NCBI GenBank assembly: GCA_016721435.1
Contig: JADKIC010000042.1
Location: 1 to 36,084, forward strand
Direction of reading: 5' to 3'
DNA: 36,084 nucleotides
From: Bacteroidota bacterium
GTDB lineage: Bacteria > Bacteroidota > Bacteroidia > AKYH767-A > OLB10
How positions within the stretch are numbered: the stretch's first letter is position 1; every line of letters begins with the position of its first letter. A program made the position numbers and the translations under genes. Shown one piece after another: positions 9,489 to 19,669 of this stretch. The notes under the pieces are model-generated. The model ran no database searches, was not told the origin of the DNA, and was given only the letters and a program-made list of their open reading frames with translations.

Positions 9489-10115
9489 TTAGTTTTTGTC
9501 GCAACATGATAAGGCTTTCACTTTGTAACCTGTTTTCTTGATAGCGGCTTCTATTGTCTTTACGTCAACTTTTGATTTGTTGAAAGTGACAAAACTGCTT
9601 CGTGTTGCATAAGAGCTTTTATAAGCCAATACGCCGTTTACTTTAGACAGTTCATTGTTTACATGCTCTTCGCAAGCCTCGCAGGTCATACCTTGTATAG
9701 TAAATTTTACCTGTTGTTTGTAATCAACGACTGCCAATGCTGTTGTGGCTTCTTTCGGGTTTGGATAAAACATTTTTGCATAAAGTGGGAAAGTCATCAT
9801 CAATGCAGCAAACACAGTTATAATTGCCAAAAACGTTCTGGATTGAAGGAATGAAGGCTTCTTAGCTGTTTCGCAATTACAATCAATATCATTAGTTTTT
9901 GTAGGTTTTAATTTAAGATACCATGCAAATGCCAATACAGCAATTGACAATCCTATTAAATAAGATCTTGCCGGTTCTATCCAAGAAAAATTAGCAGCAA
10001 TACTGCTGCTACCTGCAAGTAATGCTATAACAGGGGTTATACAACAAAGCGAAGCAGCAATAGCAGTGAGAACACCTGCGCCTGTGAATGTGCCTGATGA
10101 TTTTATACTTATCAT
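9489..10115 (-). CDS. merTP: Mercuric transport protein MerTP (MerT-MerP fusion)
   Basis: Intact 208-residue inner-membrane protein. The MerT part has its first membrane helix with the adjacent pair C24-C25 (SLCCITP), a second helix at about 50-68, a cytoplasmic loop with C79 and C81, and a third helix at about 94-115. After a short linker comes a MerP/HMA-like domain with G142-MTCEAC148, the metal-binding MxCxxC motif. An extra C204-C205 pair is at the end. It imports Hg(II) for detoxification in mer operons. No MerA reductase is visible in the window, so the fate of the metal is open. The start overlaps the ArsR stop by 4 bp (ATGA), showing coupling. Confidence 0.9.
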   Translation of the reverse strand: MISIKSSGTFTGAGVLTAIAASLCCITPVIALLAGSSSIAANFSWIEPARSYLIGLSIAVLAFAWYLKLKPTKTNDIDCNCETAKKPSFLQSRTFLAIITVFAALMMTFPLYAKMFYPNPKEATTALAVVDYKQQVKFTIQGMTCEACEEHVNNELSKVNGVLAYKSSYATRSSFVTFNKSKVDVKTIEAAIKKTGYKVKALSCCDKN

Positions 10116-10487
10116 ACAGTTTCCAGTTTTTGAGTCTGTACATTAATATGTTTGAAGAATGGTTTTAAAATCTTTAGATTTTCATGCGTAAGAGAATAGT
10201 AAATTGTTTGTCCTTCCTTCCTCGTTTCAACAAAGTTTCCATCCTTCAACTTTCGCAGATGTTGTGATACAGCCGGAATGCTCATGCCTAAAATATCAGC
10301 AAGGTCACAGGGACACAATTCTTTTCTTCTTTCAGTAAATAGATAATCTTCAGCCTCACTTCATTGCCTGCTAAAGCCAAGGTATTAGACAGGCTTGTAA
10401 AAGACTTTTGTGCTGTCTTCAACTTACTTTACAATTCTTTATTTGCTCCTGATCAGCAAACAATCTGATACAAGTATTATTCTCCAT
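10112..10487 (-). CDS. ArsR/SmtB-family metal-sensing repressor, frame interrupted
   Basis: About 124 residues once frames are joined. The N-terminus reads MENNTCIRLFADQEQIKNCK, then after shifts LSNTLALAGNEVRLKIIYLLKEE, then CPCDLADILGMSIPAVSQHLRKL (winged HTH; the recognition helix is PAVSQHLRKL) and a wing (GQTIYYSL). Cysteines near the N-terminus and in the CPCDLAD helix match the alpha-N/alpha-3 style metal site of CadC-type sensors of Cd, Pb or Zn; Hg is also possible given merTP. Shifts lie near 10315-10325 and in 10380-10425. First gene of the arsR-merTP-GDCCVxC operon, with a perfect palindrome directly upstream. Confidence 0.88.
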
Positions 10488-10491
10488 GAGG

Positions 10492-10538
10492 CAAAGATAG
10501 GTGAAAACAGTATTTAAGAAAATACTTAAATACTGTTT
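10492..10538 (-). promoter_or_regulatory. arsR promoter and operator
   Basis: On the minus strand TATCTTTG (10499-10492) matches the Bacteroidota -7 consensus TAnnTTTG only 4 bases before the ArsR ATG, so the mRNA is close to leaderless. A perfect 14-bp inverted repeat, AAACAGTATTTAAG at 10505-10518 and CTTAAATACTGTTT at 10525-10538 with a 6-bp spacer, covers the -33 region. An overlapping smaller palindrome AGTATTT/AAATACT lies inside it. This is where an ArsR-type repressor would bind. Confidence 0.72.
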
Positions 10539-10554
10539 AATCGAATAGTCTCCC

Positions 10555-12542
10555 TTAAACCTTCATTTTCTGTATCCTTACCGCATTTAAAATGGCCAGC
10601 AAAGCAACCCCACATCCGCAATAACAGCTTCCCATAAGGTAGCAATTCCACCAGCTCCCAAAATCAAAACAAAAACTTTTACGGTCATTGCCATAATGAT
10701 ATTTTGCCACACAATGCTCCTTGTAATCTTTCCAATTTTAATAGCGGATACAATTTTATGAGGCTGGTCATTCTGAATCACTACATCAGCAGTTTCAATC
10801 GTAGCATCACTTCCTAATCCACCCATTGCAATACCTGCATCAGCAAGAGCAACAACAGGAGCATCGTTTACACCATCACCAACAAATGCAATATGTTTAC
10901 CTTCATTCTTTAATTGCTGAACTTTCTCCACTTTATCCTCTGGTAATAAGTCTCCAAAGGCTTCATCAATACCTACCTTTTTTGCCACTTCATCTACCAC
11001 TGATTGTTTATCACCCGAAAGCATGACAGTTCTTATATTAAGGCCGTGCATATCTTTAACAGTCTGTACAGCATCTTCTTTTATTTCATCTGCTATTGTG
11101 ATATATCCTGCATATTGATTATTGATTGCTATTACTACAATTGTATCAACTATCTTTTCAATCTCTGCCGGATAATCAATATTGAAATTTTTCAACAGCT
11201 TTACATTTCCTGCAAGCATTTCTTTGCCATCAACTTTTCCCTTCAATCCATGCCCGGAGATTTCTTCGACCGCTTCCACATTTACACTGCTCGTTATATC
11301 ACCTGCATATTCCGTAACTGCTTTTGCAATAGGGTGAGTGGAGTTTTTTTCCAATGCAGCAGTTAGTTTTACTAATTCCTTTTCCTCTATATTATTGGGT
11401 ACTATTTGCTGTACTTTAAAAACACCTTTAGTCATTGTGCCCGTCTTATCCATCACAATCACATTTATCTTCGTCATCACATCAAGAAAGTTACCGCCTT
11501 TAAACAAAATACCATTTCTTGATGCTAAACCAATACCACCAAAATATCCCAATGGTATAGACACAACCAATGCACAAGGACAACTGATAACAAGAAAAAC
11601 CAATGCACGGTAAAACCATGTTTGAAAGTTGTAATCATCAACAAATAAGTAAGGAACGAAACAAACTGCAACCGCTAAAAAAAATACAATAGGTGTATAG
11701 ACTTTTGCAAACTTTGAAAGGAATAATTGTGTTTGAGATTTTCTTGCAGTAGCATCCTGTACCATTTCGAGTATCTTACTCAACTTACTATCCTTAAAGA
11801 GTGCATTTACTTTTACTTCAGCAACCGTATTAAGATTTATCATACCTGCAAAAATTGCCTCGCCTTTATATTTTGTATCAGGTTTGCTTTCGCCGGTTAA
11901 TGCGGCTGTATTGAAAGATGCATTTTCTGAAAGCAGTTCTCCATCTAAGGCTACTTTTTCTCCCGGCTTAATCTGAATAGTTTCTCCTAATTCAATAGTA
12001 GATGGTGCAATGACTTGTGATGAACCATTCCTTAAAACTGTTACTTCGTCCGGCCTTATATCCAAAAGGGCTTTGATACTTCGTTTTGCATTGTTAACCG
12101 CTGCATCCTAGAACCATTCTCCAATCTGATAAAACACCATTACAGCAACACCTTCCTCATACTCACCAATTACAAATGCCCCAATGGTTGCTACACTCAT
12201 CAGCACAAACTCATTAAAAATATCACCTCTTATTGATTTACGAAAAGCAAGGTCTAATACTTTTCTTCCTGCCAGTAAATAAGCAATGCCGTTTATTATC
12301 AATGATGGTATTTTAGGCAATTCAATTTTAAAACCATATTGCAATACGAGCAATACAATTAAAATAAATAAAGCCAATAGCAAATCCCAATGAGTTTTCC
12401 AGCCAGCACTATCCTGACCTGCTTCAGCATGGTTGTGCCCATCATCCGCACTGTGGTTATGCTCTTCATTATTTTCGGGTTTATTTACAACTACTTTTAT
12501 TTGTACATCTTTTTCATCTGTGTTGCAACATTCCTGTGCCAT
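10555..12542 (-). CDS. P1B-type ATPase, Zn/Cd/Pb exporter (ZntA/CadA-like), with in-frame TAG and C-terminal frameshift
   Basis: About 660-residue metal-exporting ATPase. In order: a His-rich cytoplasmic N-terminus (EEHNHSADDGHNH) in place of an HMA domain, membrane helices, the TGE actuator (AALTGES), the CPC membrane site (ISCPCALV), the phosphorylation site DKTGT, the nucleotide-domain HP motif (STHPIAKAV), GDGVNDAP, and the last helix with IADVG, whose Asp is the ZntA-type metal ligand. A TAG at 12108-12110 sits in frame in GEWF-stop-DAAVNNAKRS, where Gln (CAG) is expected. Near the end one base missing from the G run at 10608-10611 hides VALLAILNAVRIQKMKV, which ends at TAA 10555. The start at 12542 (MAQECC) follows the NiCoT-like gene by 10 bp. 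Confidence 0.9.
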
Positions 12543-12552
12543 ATAAATTATT

Positions 12553-13167
12553 TTATGAAATAAAAAATGATATAATTCCGGATACAATTAATACCAAGCC
12601 GGTTATGATACCTGCGTTATGCTCCCATTTATGCCAGTTAAGTTTTAGTAATCCTATATAAACTATCCGAATCCATATCAACATACCGGCAATGGTGATG
12701 ATGGAATACATGGCAGCAATAGCCGCCAATAGATACCAGCTTTTGCTTCCCGCTAACAAAAAGTAGGCTTCAATTTCCATACAGGGAGAAAGAAACATAG
12801 CAATGACTAATGCCAGTATGATTGATTTTTTAGTTTTCTTTTGAATCTGTTCTTTCGGCAAATGAAAATGATGATGTGTATAATGTTGCCTGACAAAATA
12901 CAAACCCAGAAGAACTAAAACAGAAGGGGCAATAATATGGGTAAAGTGTTCGATGTTTTCTGTAAGCTCACCGCCAATCATTCCCAACAGCAAACCAATG
13001 ATAACAGTGCTGATAACATGGGCCATTCCTGCAAGAAAAGTAATCCGGCTTGTTTCAGCCAGGCTCCATCCTTCCTTTTTACCAATAGCAAGTACTGGCA
13101 GCCAGTGATTGGGAATCACTGCATGTAATAAACTAATTAAAAGACTGCCTATAATGATACTGTACAT
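12553..13167 (-). CDS. NiCoT/RcnA-like membrane protein
   Basis: Intact, about 204 residues from MYSIIIG at 13167 (chosen because residues further upstream lack the membrane pattern). Six or so membrane helices are visible. Helix 1 carries HAVIPNHWLP, similar to the His/Asp signature in helix 2 of nickel/cobalt transporters and RcnA exporters; a later helix has GMAHVIST, and a His-rich loop (QHYTHHHFHL) follows helix 4, then FLSPCMEIEAYF. The combination points to divalent metal (Ni/Co) transport, most likely export given the neighbours: a Zn/Cd ATPase 10 bp downstream and a CzcA-type pump upstream. The exact family assignment is moderate. A TauE/SafE or UreH-like membrane protein is the main alternative. 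Confidence 0.6.
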   Translation of the reverse strand: MYSIIIGSLLISLLHAVIPNHWLPVLAIGKKEGWSLAETSRITFLAGMAHVISTVIIGLLLGMIGGELTENIEHFTHIIAPSVLVLLGLYFVRQHYTHHHFHLPKEQIQKKTKKSIILALVIAMFLSPCMEIEAYFLLAGSKSWYLLAAIAAMYSIITIAGMLIWIRIVYIGLLKLNWHKWEHNAGIITGLVLIVSGIISFFIS

Positions 13168-13249
13168 TTGTTTATGTTCTGATAAGTAGATAAATAAAAG
13201 TTGCAGAAGCACCATGCACCGCAACTTTCAAATTAAATAAAATATGTGT

Positions 13250-13327
13250 TTATGCCATGACCGCTCCGGCCATTCCCAAAATAGAAGCAAGCATTACTAC
13301 ACATTTCCAGCAATATGTTCTGTTCAT
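13250..13327 (-). CDS. 25-residue CxxC membrane peptide, hypothetical
   Basis: ATG at 13327 to TAA at 13250 encodes MNRTYCWKCVVMLAS followed by a hydrophobic, Ala/Gly/Met-rich end. The pattern is a CxxC pair directly before one short membrane helix. It lies on the same strand in the 190-bp gap between the DUF3703 and NiCoT-like genes, in the same direction as both. The position in a metal operon and the CxxC make it plausible, but no family is recognised. Confidence 0.35.
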   Translation of the reverse strand: MNRTYCWKCVVMLASILGMAGAVMA

Positions 13328-13359
13328 TTTTGTTTATTTTATGAATGTAAAAATACATA

Positions 13360-13806
13360 CTACTTAGCTTTAGTATTGGTAATTATTATGGCAATGTCTT
13401 CCGGTATTTCCATTGGTTTCAATGGTGGTACATTTGCTCCTCCTGTATTGCCAACAGGGATATGTCCTACGAAAGATTTTACGCCACCAACTAACAGCCT
13501 TGGCATCTGGCCAATTACTTCTTTATAATTTTTTTCTTTAATACCAAAGCAAAACATTTTCCAATGTACAGCAGTATGCTCATAAGGATAGGGTTGTCCT
13601 AAAATATGTGCCCTTTCCAAATGTCGCCAGCTAACCTGGTAATTCTTTTTATTGTATGTGCCTACCTGCCATTGATGAGGTAATTGTGACAAATACTTAA
13701 ATTTTATAATCGGGTACGCAACAAAATCGAGTAAGCCCGGCTTTAGTAATTGTGACCAGACTTCGTATTGTGCAGCTTTTAATACTATTGAATGTTTTAC
13801 TTTCAT
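13360..13806 (-). CDS. Chimeric ORF: SRPBCC-like N-terminus joined to DUF3703
   Basis: Open frame of 148 residues from MKVKHSIVLKAA (13806). Residues about 1-52 look like the start of an SRPBCC (START-like) lipid/ligand-binding fold (VWSQLLKPGLLDFVAYP, KFKYLSQLP). From about residue 58 the sequence is DUF3703: WRHLERAHILGQPYPYEHT, HWKMFCFGIK, GQMPRLLVGGVKSFVGHIP, GNTGGANVPPLKPM. DUF3703 proteins are normally separate, about 110-120 residues, and occur in metal-resistance clusters with unknown function. The SRPBCC part lacks its last two thirds and DUF3703 lacks its first twenty or so residues, so this may be a deletion junction. It follows the adaptor gene by about 10 bp and belongs to the same operon. 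Confidence 0.68.
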   Translation of the reverse strand: MKVKHSIVLKAAQYEVWSQLLKPGLLDFVAYPIIKFKYLSQLPHQWQVGTYNKKNYQVSWRHLERAHILGQPYPYEHTAVHWKMFCFGIKEKNYKEVIGQMPRLLVGGVKSFVGHIPVGNTGGANVPPLKPMEIPEDIAIIITNTKAK

Positions 13807-13816
13807 AGTTCTATTC

Positions 13817-15068
13817 TTAATGTTCATGTTCTCCTGTATTAGTCATTTTTGCCAATACAAAAAATGCACCCTTCACTACAATCTTTGCATCCTTTGGTAT
13901 TTCTTTTAACAAGGTAATTTCTGTATAGCCAACATCAGTTGTGCCTTTGACAACAGGTATTTTTTCAAAGGTTAACCCTTTTTCTACTTTGTGCTGTTGC
14001 TTTGAATCATGTTTTACACTGTCTTTTCCCTGTTGATGATCACCCGCTGCACTTTCATCTGTAACCATAAAAATATAATCCTGCCCTGCAATGGTTACAA
14101 TGGCATCAGTAGGTACGGCAGGTACAGTTGCATTTTCCAAACTTATAACTGCTGTAATTGTCATTCCATCAATCAAGCCTGTTTTATCGCCCTGCACTTT
14201 TGCATGTACGGTAACTGCCTTGCTCTCTCCTTCAAATGATGAGCCCAATGAATAAATCTGTGCATCGTATTCCTTGCCAGGATTGTTGGTTAATGTAAAA
14301 TGTATCAGTTGGTTATTTTTAAGCTTTGGCAAATCTTTTTCATACACATATAAATCAAGATGTAACTGGCTGTTATCAACAATTTCGGCTACAGGGGTAC
14401 TCACATCAACGTAGCTACCCATCTTCACTATCACATTACTTACTACCCCGCTAATTGGACTTGTAATAGCCAGCACAGAAATTCATTTACCATTGGAAAG
14501 CCTTGCCGGGTTAATCCCCATCAACTGTATTTGCTGCTGCAAAGTTGATCTCACTGTTCTTAAAGTCCTCAACTCAGTTTCAGCTGCCTGTAAAATTTTT
14601 TAATGCGCCGGCATTCCCCGCATTAAGTTCCTTTTGTCTTGTTACTTCCAGTTCTGCCATCGATATTTTTGCATTCACACTCAGGTATTGACTTTGAGCC
14701 TGGATAAATTCAGGGTTTGCTATTGTGGCAATGGTCTGCCCTTTCCTTACAATATTACCCGGCTGCACCAGCAACGACTTTATTACACCACTGTAAATAG
14801 AGTTTACACTTGCTTTGTTTTGATTAGGCACTTTCAGCAAACCATTTGTTTTAAGTGATGCCGTTAATTGCTTTTGTTCAATGCCGCCCAACTCCACGCC
14901 AATGCTTTTCATCTGTTCTTCTGTAAGTGTGGCAGTGTTAGGGTTTGCATGTTCATCTTCCTGCCCTGCTTCTTCTGTTTTGGTAGTTTCTGTATTGCTT
15001 TTGCTACCGCAGGAAACAAAAGAAGCTATGCTGAACAAAATAATTACTACTATTAAAATCTTCTTCAT
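13817..15068 (-). CDS. RND efflux periplasmic adaptor (CzcB/CusB family), frame interrupted
   Basis: Membrane-fusion lipoprotein of about 417 residues that links the CzcA-like pump to the outer-membrane channel. Signal and lipobox FVSC (Cys20), then a lipoyl/beta-barrel half (KASVNSIYSGVIKSLLVQPG, GQTIATIANPEF), a helical hairpin (QYLSVNAKISMAELEVTRQKE), the returning lipoyl half (ITSPISGVVSNVIVKMG), a beta-barrel domain and a C-terminal membrane-proximal domain ending in His-rich GEHEH. Breaks lie in the A/T-rich run near 14595-14605 and near 14480-14490. Between them QQQIQLMGINPARLSNGK can be read in a third frame. The gene is 10 bp downstream of the CzcA-TolC gene and clearly in one operon with it. 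Confidence 0.88.
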
Positions 15069-15078
15069 TGTTTATGTT

Positions 15079-18000
15079 TTATTGATTGATGTAATAATTG
15101 TATTGAATGACCGATTGGTTATAAGCATTGAGATTTTCCAAATAATTTTTCTGAATCTCTATTGCCTGTGTTAAGAATTGTGATAATTCAGCAAAACTTA
15201 TTTCTCCGGCTCGGTAAGCCAAAGAAGCAGCTTTAATGATTTCATCAGCTTGTCTCAAACCTGCTGATTCATAGAATGTCAACATACTCCTATTCTTGTC
15301 AACTTCCTGTTGCATTTGCAATTGCCTTGTGCTTAACACCTGTTTATCATAATCGTATTGCTTTTGTTGCAACGCCATATCTGCCTGGGCTACTTTTACT
15401 TTACTTCGGTAAGCAGATGCACCAAACAATGGAAATGCAGCTGATACAGAAAATCCAGAGACTGGGTCCTTTGTACCATATAATCGCTGGCTGAAAAAAC
15501 GACCTGAGAAGTCAGGTTTATTTTCATTCTTTACAACTCCAATTCCGGCATTGGCAATATTGATATTTTGTGTTTGCAATACAAGTAATGGATGTTCGCT
15601 GCCGATTGTAACTCCGTACATGGGCAATTTTTCCAAAGGGAGAAGTAAAGGCAACATCATTTCACCTGCATTGAGGTATTGCATCAATGACTGCTGTTGT
15701 ATCTGAATTTCTTTATCCATTTGTTGCAACAATGCCTGTAATTCCAACATCCGTACATTCGCAGCAATACTGTCTAATCCCCGGCTATCTCCTGTTTTAA
15801 CTTTCAATATTGCTGCATCATTAAGTGATTTGTAAATACTATCTAACCGATGATACAATTGTTGCTTATCCTGCAAATACCAAAGCTGGTAGTAAACAGA
15901 CCGTACATTTTTTTAATATCCGCTTCTATTGCTACAGTATTGGCCTGGTAATATTTCAGCTGTTCACTATAAAGGTTCCTTTGTGCCTTGTATAAACCGG
16001 GCCATGCTATGCTTTGGGATACGCCTATTTTAAGGATGCCTTTATTATCACTCGGCCGCCTATCTTCATTTTCTGCAAATACACCTGTTCTTTGAAATAA
16101 TGTTGCTGTACTGATCTGTGCTTTTCCCTTATTAATCTGTTGGCTATTTACATCATATTGCAAATTATTTTTTGCCAAAGTGATTGCTTCACTAATACTT
16201 ATTCTTTTTGCAACCGGCTGTTGTGCCTGAACACTGTTTGATATTAACAGCAAGGTAATACCTGCTATAACAGTTGCTATAGGTTTCCCACCCCTGGGGG
16301 CTGGCATTTTTGATTTTCTTTTTGTTGAAAATATAATATAGAGCAATGGCAGAACCACCAGCGTAAGAAAGGTTGCGGTTATCAATCCGCCAATTACCAC
16401 AGTGGCTAATGGCTTTTGCACTTCTGCACCTGCACCAGTAGATAAAGCCATAGGAATGAAACCCAAAGCTGCCACGGAAGCAGTCATTAATACTGGCCGC
16501 AAACGAATTTTCGTTCCTTCCAATACCCTTTGTATGATGTCTTTCACTCCATCCTTTTGCAATTGATTGAATGTGCTTATTAAAACGATACCATTCAACA
16601 CCGCTACACCAAACAAAGCAATAAAACCAACGCCTGCAGAAATGCTGAATGGCATGCCCCTGAGTAGTAAAGCGAATACACCACCAATTGCACTCATAGG
16701 AATAGCTGTATAAATTAACAAGGCTTCTTTCATAGAGCCGAATGCGAAATAAAGTAATAAGAAAATCAATGCAAGGGCTACAGGTACTGCAATCCTGAGC
16801 CTTGCTGATGCTTCCTGCAAGTTTTCAAATGTGCCACCATAAGTGTAGTAGTAGGCTGTTGGTAAAAGCTTTGCAGCATTTAATTTTTCCTGTATTTCTG
16901 TAACTACACTTTGCACATCACGGTCTTTTACATTAAAGCCAACAACAATTCTACGTTTACCATCTTCCCGGCTTATCTGTGCCGGGCCTTCTTTAAATGA
17001 AACTGTTGCTACCTGGGATAAGGGTATTTGATTACCATCAGTAGTTGCTACAAATAGATTACTTACATCATCAATTGAAGTACGACTGGCACTATCGAGC
17101 CTTACCACTAAATCAAATTTCCGTTCATTTTCAAAAACTACACCGGCAGCTTCACCTGCAAAGGCTGTGCTGATGGTATGATTGATGTCTTCGATATTTA
17201 AACCATAACCTGCAATCTTTGCCCGGTCGTATTGAATAGTGATTTGCGGTAAGCCTGTTGTTCGTTCTACCTGTGGTTCTGTTGCACCTTTTACTGATTG
17301 TACAATCTTTGCAACTTTTGGCGCAAGGTCAGCCAGCGTATCAATATTTTCTCCAAATATTTTAATGGCAACATCCTGTCTTACACCTGTCATTAATTCA
17401 TTAAAACGCATTTGAATTGGTTGTGAAGCTTCAAAGAAAACACCAGGTATTACTTCTAATTTTTCAATCATCATAGCCGCCAGTTCGTTATAATCATTTG
17501 TGGTTGTCCATTCTGATTTTGGTTTCAGCATAATGATAAGGTCGGTTGCTTCGGGTGGCATTGGGTCTGTTGGTACTTCTGCACTTCCCGTTTTACCCAC
17601 CACCATCTTTACCTCTGGAAATGATTTGATAATGCGGCTTGCCTGCATGGATGTTTCTACGCTTTGCGTAAGCGAAGTGCCTTGTGGCAAGATGCAGTGA
17701 AAGGCATAATCACCTTCCTGCAACTGCGGAATAAATTCGCCGCCCATCCTTCCAAAAATGACAATAGCAATAGCCAGCAATGCAACTGCACCACCCACTA
17801 CGGCATACTTCATCTTAATAGCCCAGCGGATAAGCGGTGAATACCCCGTTGAAAGAAATCCATCAGTTTGTCGGAAATATTTTTTTGTGAGCTGTTCTTT
17901 TTGACAGGAACAAAGCTGACATCATGGGAATGTAGGTAAGAGAAAGTATTAGTGCCCCAGGATGGCAAAGCCCACAGTTTTTGCCATGGGCCCGAACATT

Positions 18001-19412
18001 TTTCCTTCGATTCCCTGTAAAGAGAGGATTGGCAGATATACAATTAAAATAATGATTTGCCCAAAGGCTGCTGAGCTCATCATTTTTTTTGCGCTGCTTT
18101 CTACTGCTTCATCCATCTGTTGCTGCGTAAGTTTACCTGCAACATGTTTTACAACCAAAAAATGTAGTGTTGCTTCCACTATAATCACTGCACCATCTAC
18201 AATCAATCCAAAATCTATAGCACCTAAACTCACCAGGTTGGCACTTACTCCAAATACATTCATCATGCCCAGTGCAAATAACATGGAAAGCGGAATGGCT
18301 GATGCCACAATTAAACCTGCCCGTATATTTCCTAAAAATAATATCAGCACCAGTAATACAATCAATGCCCCTTCAATCAGGTTAGTTTTTACCGTGCCTA
18401 CAGCACGGTTTACTAAATTTGTACGGTCAACATAAGCCTCTATTTCTACATCATCGGGTATTGATTTTTTAATGATTTCCATTTTTGCTTTTACCCTTTC
18501 CACAACGGCTGCACTATTAGCGCCTTTCAGCATCATTACTATTCCACCTACCACTTCTTTTTCTCCGTTGTATGTAACAGAACCGTAACGAACTGCATTA
18601 CCTAACTCTACTTCTGCCACATCTTTTATTAAAACAGGAATGCCACTTACTTTTTTGATAACGGTGTTCCTTATGTCATCCATTGAGCCAATCAAACCAA
18701 TCCCTCTTATAAAATAGGCGTTGGGCTTCTTGTCAATATATGCACCGCCGGTGTTTTCATTATTTTTTTCCAATGCAGAAAATATTTCAGCAATGGTTAC
18801 ATTCATGGCTTTGAGTCGATAAGGATTAACCGCCACCTCATATTGTTTTAATAAGCCGCCAAAACTGTTTACTTCTGCCACACCGGCTGTACCGTACAAT
18901 TGCCTTGCAACAATCCAGTCCTGCATGGTACGCAGATCCATTGCAGAATATTTGTTTTCTGCGCCTTTTTTTGGGTGAATAATGTATTGGTATATCTCGC
19001 CTAATCCTGTACTCACCGGAGCCAGTTCGGGAGTACCTAACCCTTTAGGAATTTTTTCTTCTGCCTCTTTCAGTTTTTCGTTGATTAACTGGCGGGCAAA
19101 ATAGATGTCAATATCATCGTGAAAAACAACTGTGATTACTGATAAACCAAACCTTGATATAGACCTCATTTCTTCCAGGTCGGGAAGATTGGCAAGGCTT
19201 TGCTCTATAGGATAGGTTACCAATTGCTCTGCTTCCTGAGCGGCTAATGTTGGTGTTAATGTAATTATTTGTACCTGGTTATTTGTAATATCCGGCACGG
19301 CATCAAGGGGAAGTTTTATGGCACTCCACACCCCCCAAACAATAAGCGCCAGTGTCATTAACCCGATAACGAATTTATGTTTGATACTGAAATGAATTAT
19401 TTTATTGAGCAT
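15079..19412 (-). CDS. czcA: Heavy-metal RND pump CzcA fused to a TolC-like outer-membrane domain, frame interrupted
   Basis: About 1,440 residues. Residues 1 to about 1,040 are an HME-RND proton-driven pump (HFSIKHKFVIGLMTL start; IPLDAVPDITNNQVQI-type beginning read as LPLDAVPDITNNQ; QWxxEQLVTYPIEQ region; DFGLIVDGAVIIVE in transmembrane helix 4). The DFG...DGA...VE pattern is that of divalent-cation (Zn, Co, Cd, Ni) pumps. After the last helix (LVVLPLLYIIFS) comes a second signal-like helix (TVIAGITLLLISNSVQAQ) and then a TolC/OEP domain (SISEAITLAKNNL ... AYRAGEISFAEL), a fusion known in Bacteroidota. Breaks: missing base in the C run 17955-17958, near 17815-17850, and near 15850-15880. 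Located 4 bp after a small membrane-protein gene and followed by its adaptor. Confidence 0.9.
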
Positions 19413-19416
19413 GTCT

Positions 19417-19601
19417 TTATTTATGATTTGAAATATGGTGATAATATTTTATCATATATGCAGGTATAGCTATTACCACAATAGCACCAAGCACTACTAG
19501 TGTAACAATTTTAGTAACCCGCATCCACAAGGGTTCTACAGGTTCTTTGATCTTGCTGTAAACAGGTTTGCTGCGGGTTATAGACTTTTTTTCTTAGTCA
19601 T
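19417..19601 (-). CDS. Small single-helix membrane protein, frameshifted
   Basis: ATG at 19601 gives MTKKKSL and then a stop. Shifting one base near 19580 opens SKPVYSKIKEPVEPLWM followed by one membrane helix (IVTLVVLGAIVVIAIPAYMI) and a short His-containing tail (YYHHISNHK), ending at TAA 19417. The gene would encode about 60 residues. It ends 4 bp before the CzcA start, so it belongs to that operon and may be an accessory subunit of the pump. No named family is recognised. Confidence 0.5.
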
Positions 19602-19669
19602 AACCTCTTGGAAACCGAAATAAAAATGTAATAGTCAGTGCATGATTGCTGCACTGAGAATAAAGAGTG

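Noticed and set aside
10826..11613. Plus-strand ORFs opposite the Zn/Cd ATPase, and similar antisense ORFs across the window
   Set aside because: They mirror the conserved minus-strand protein and have low-complexity or Cys/His-heavy translations typical of antisense shadows.
19441..19460. Palindrome TGATAA/TTATCA near the start of the CzcA operon as an operator
   Set aside because: It lies inside the coding part of the small membrane-protein gene and the A/T-rich 6-bp arms are likely chance.
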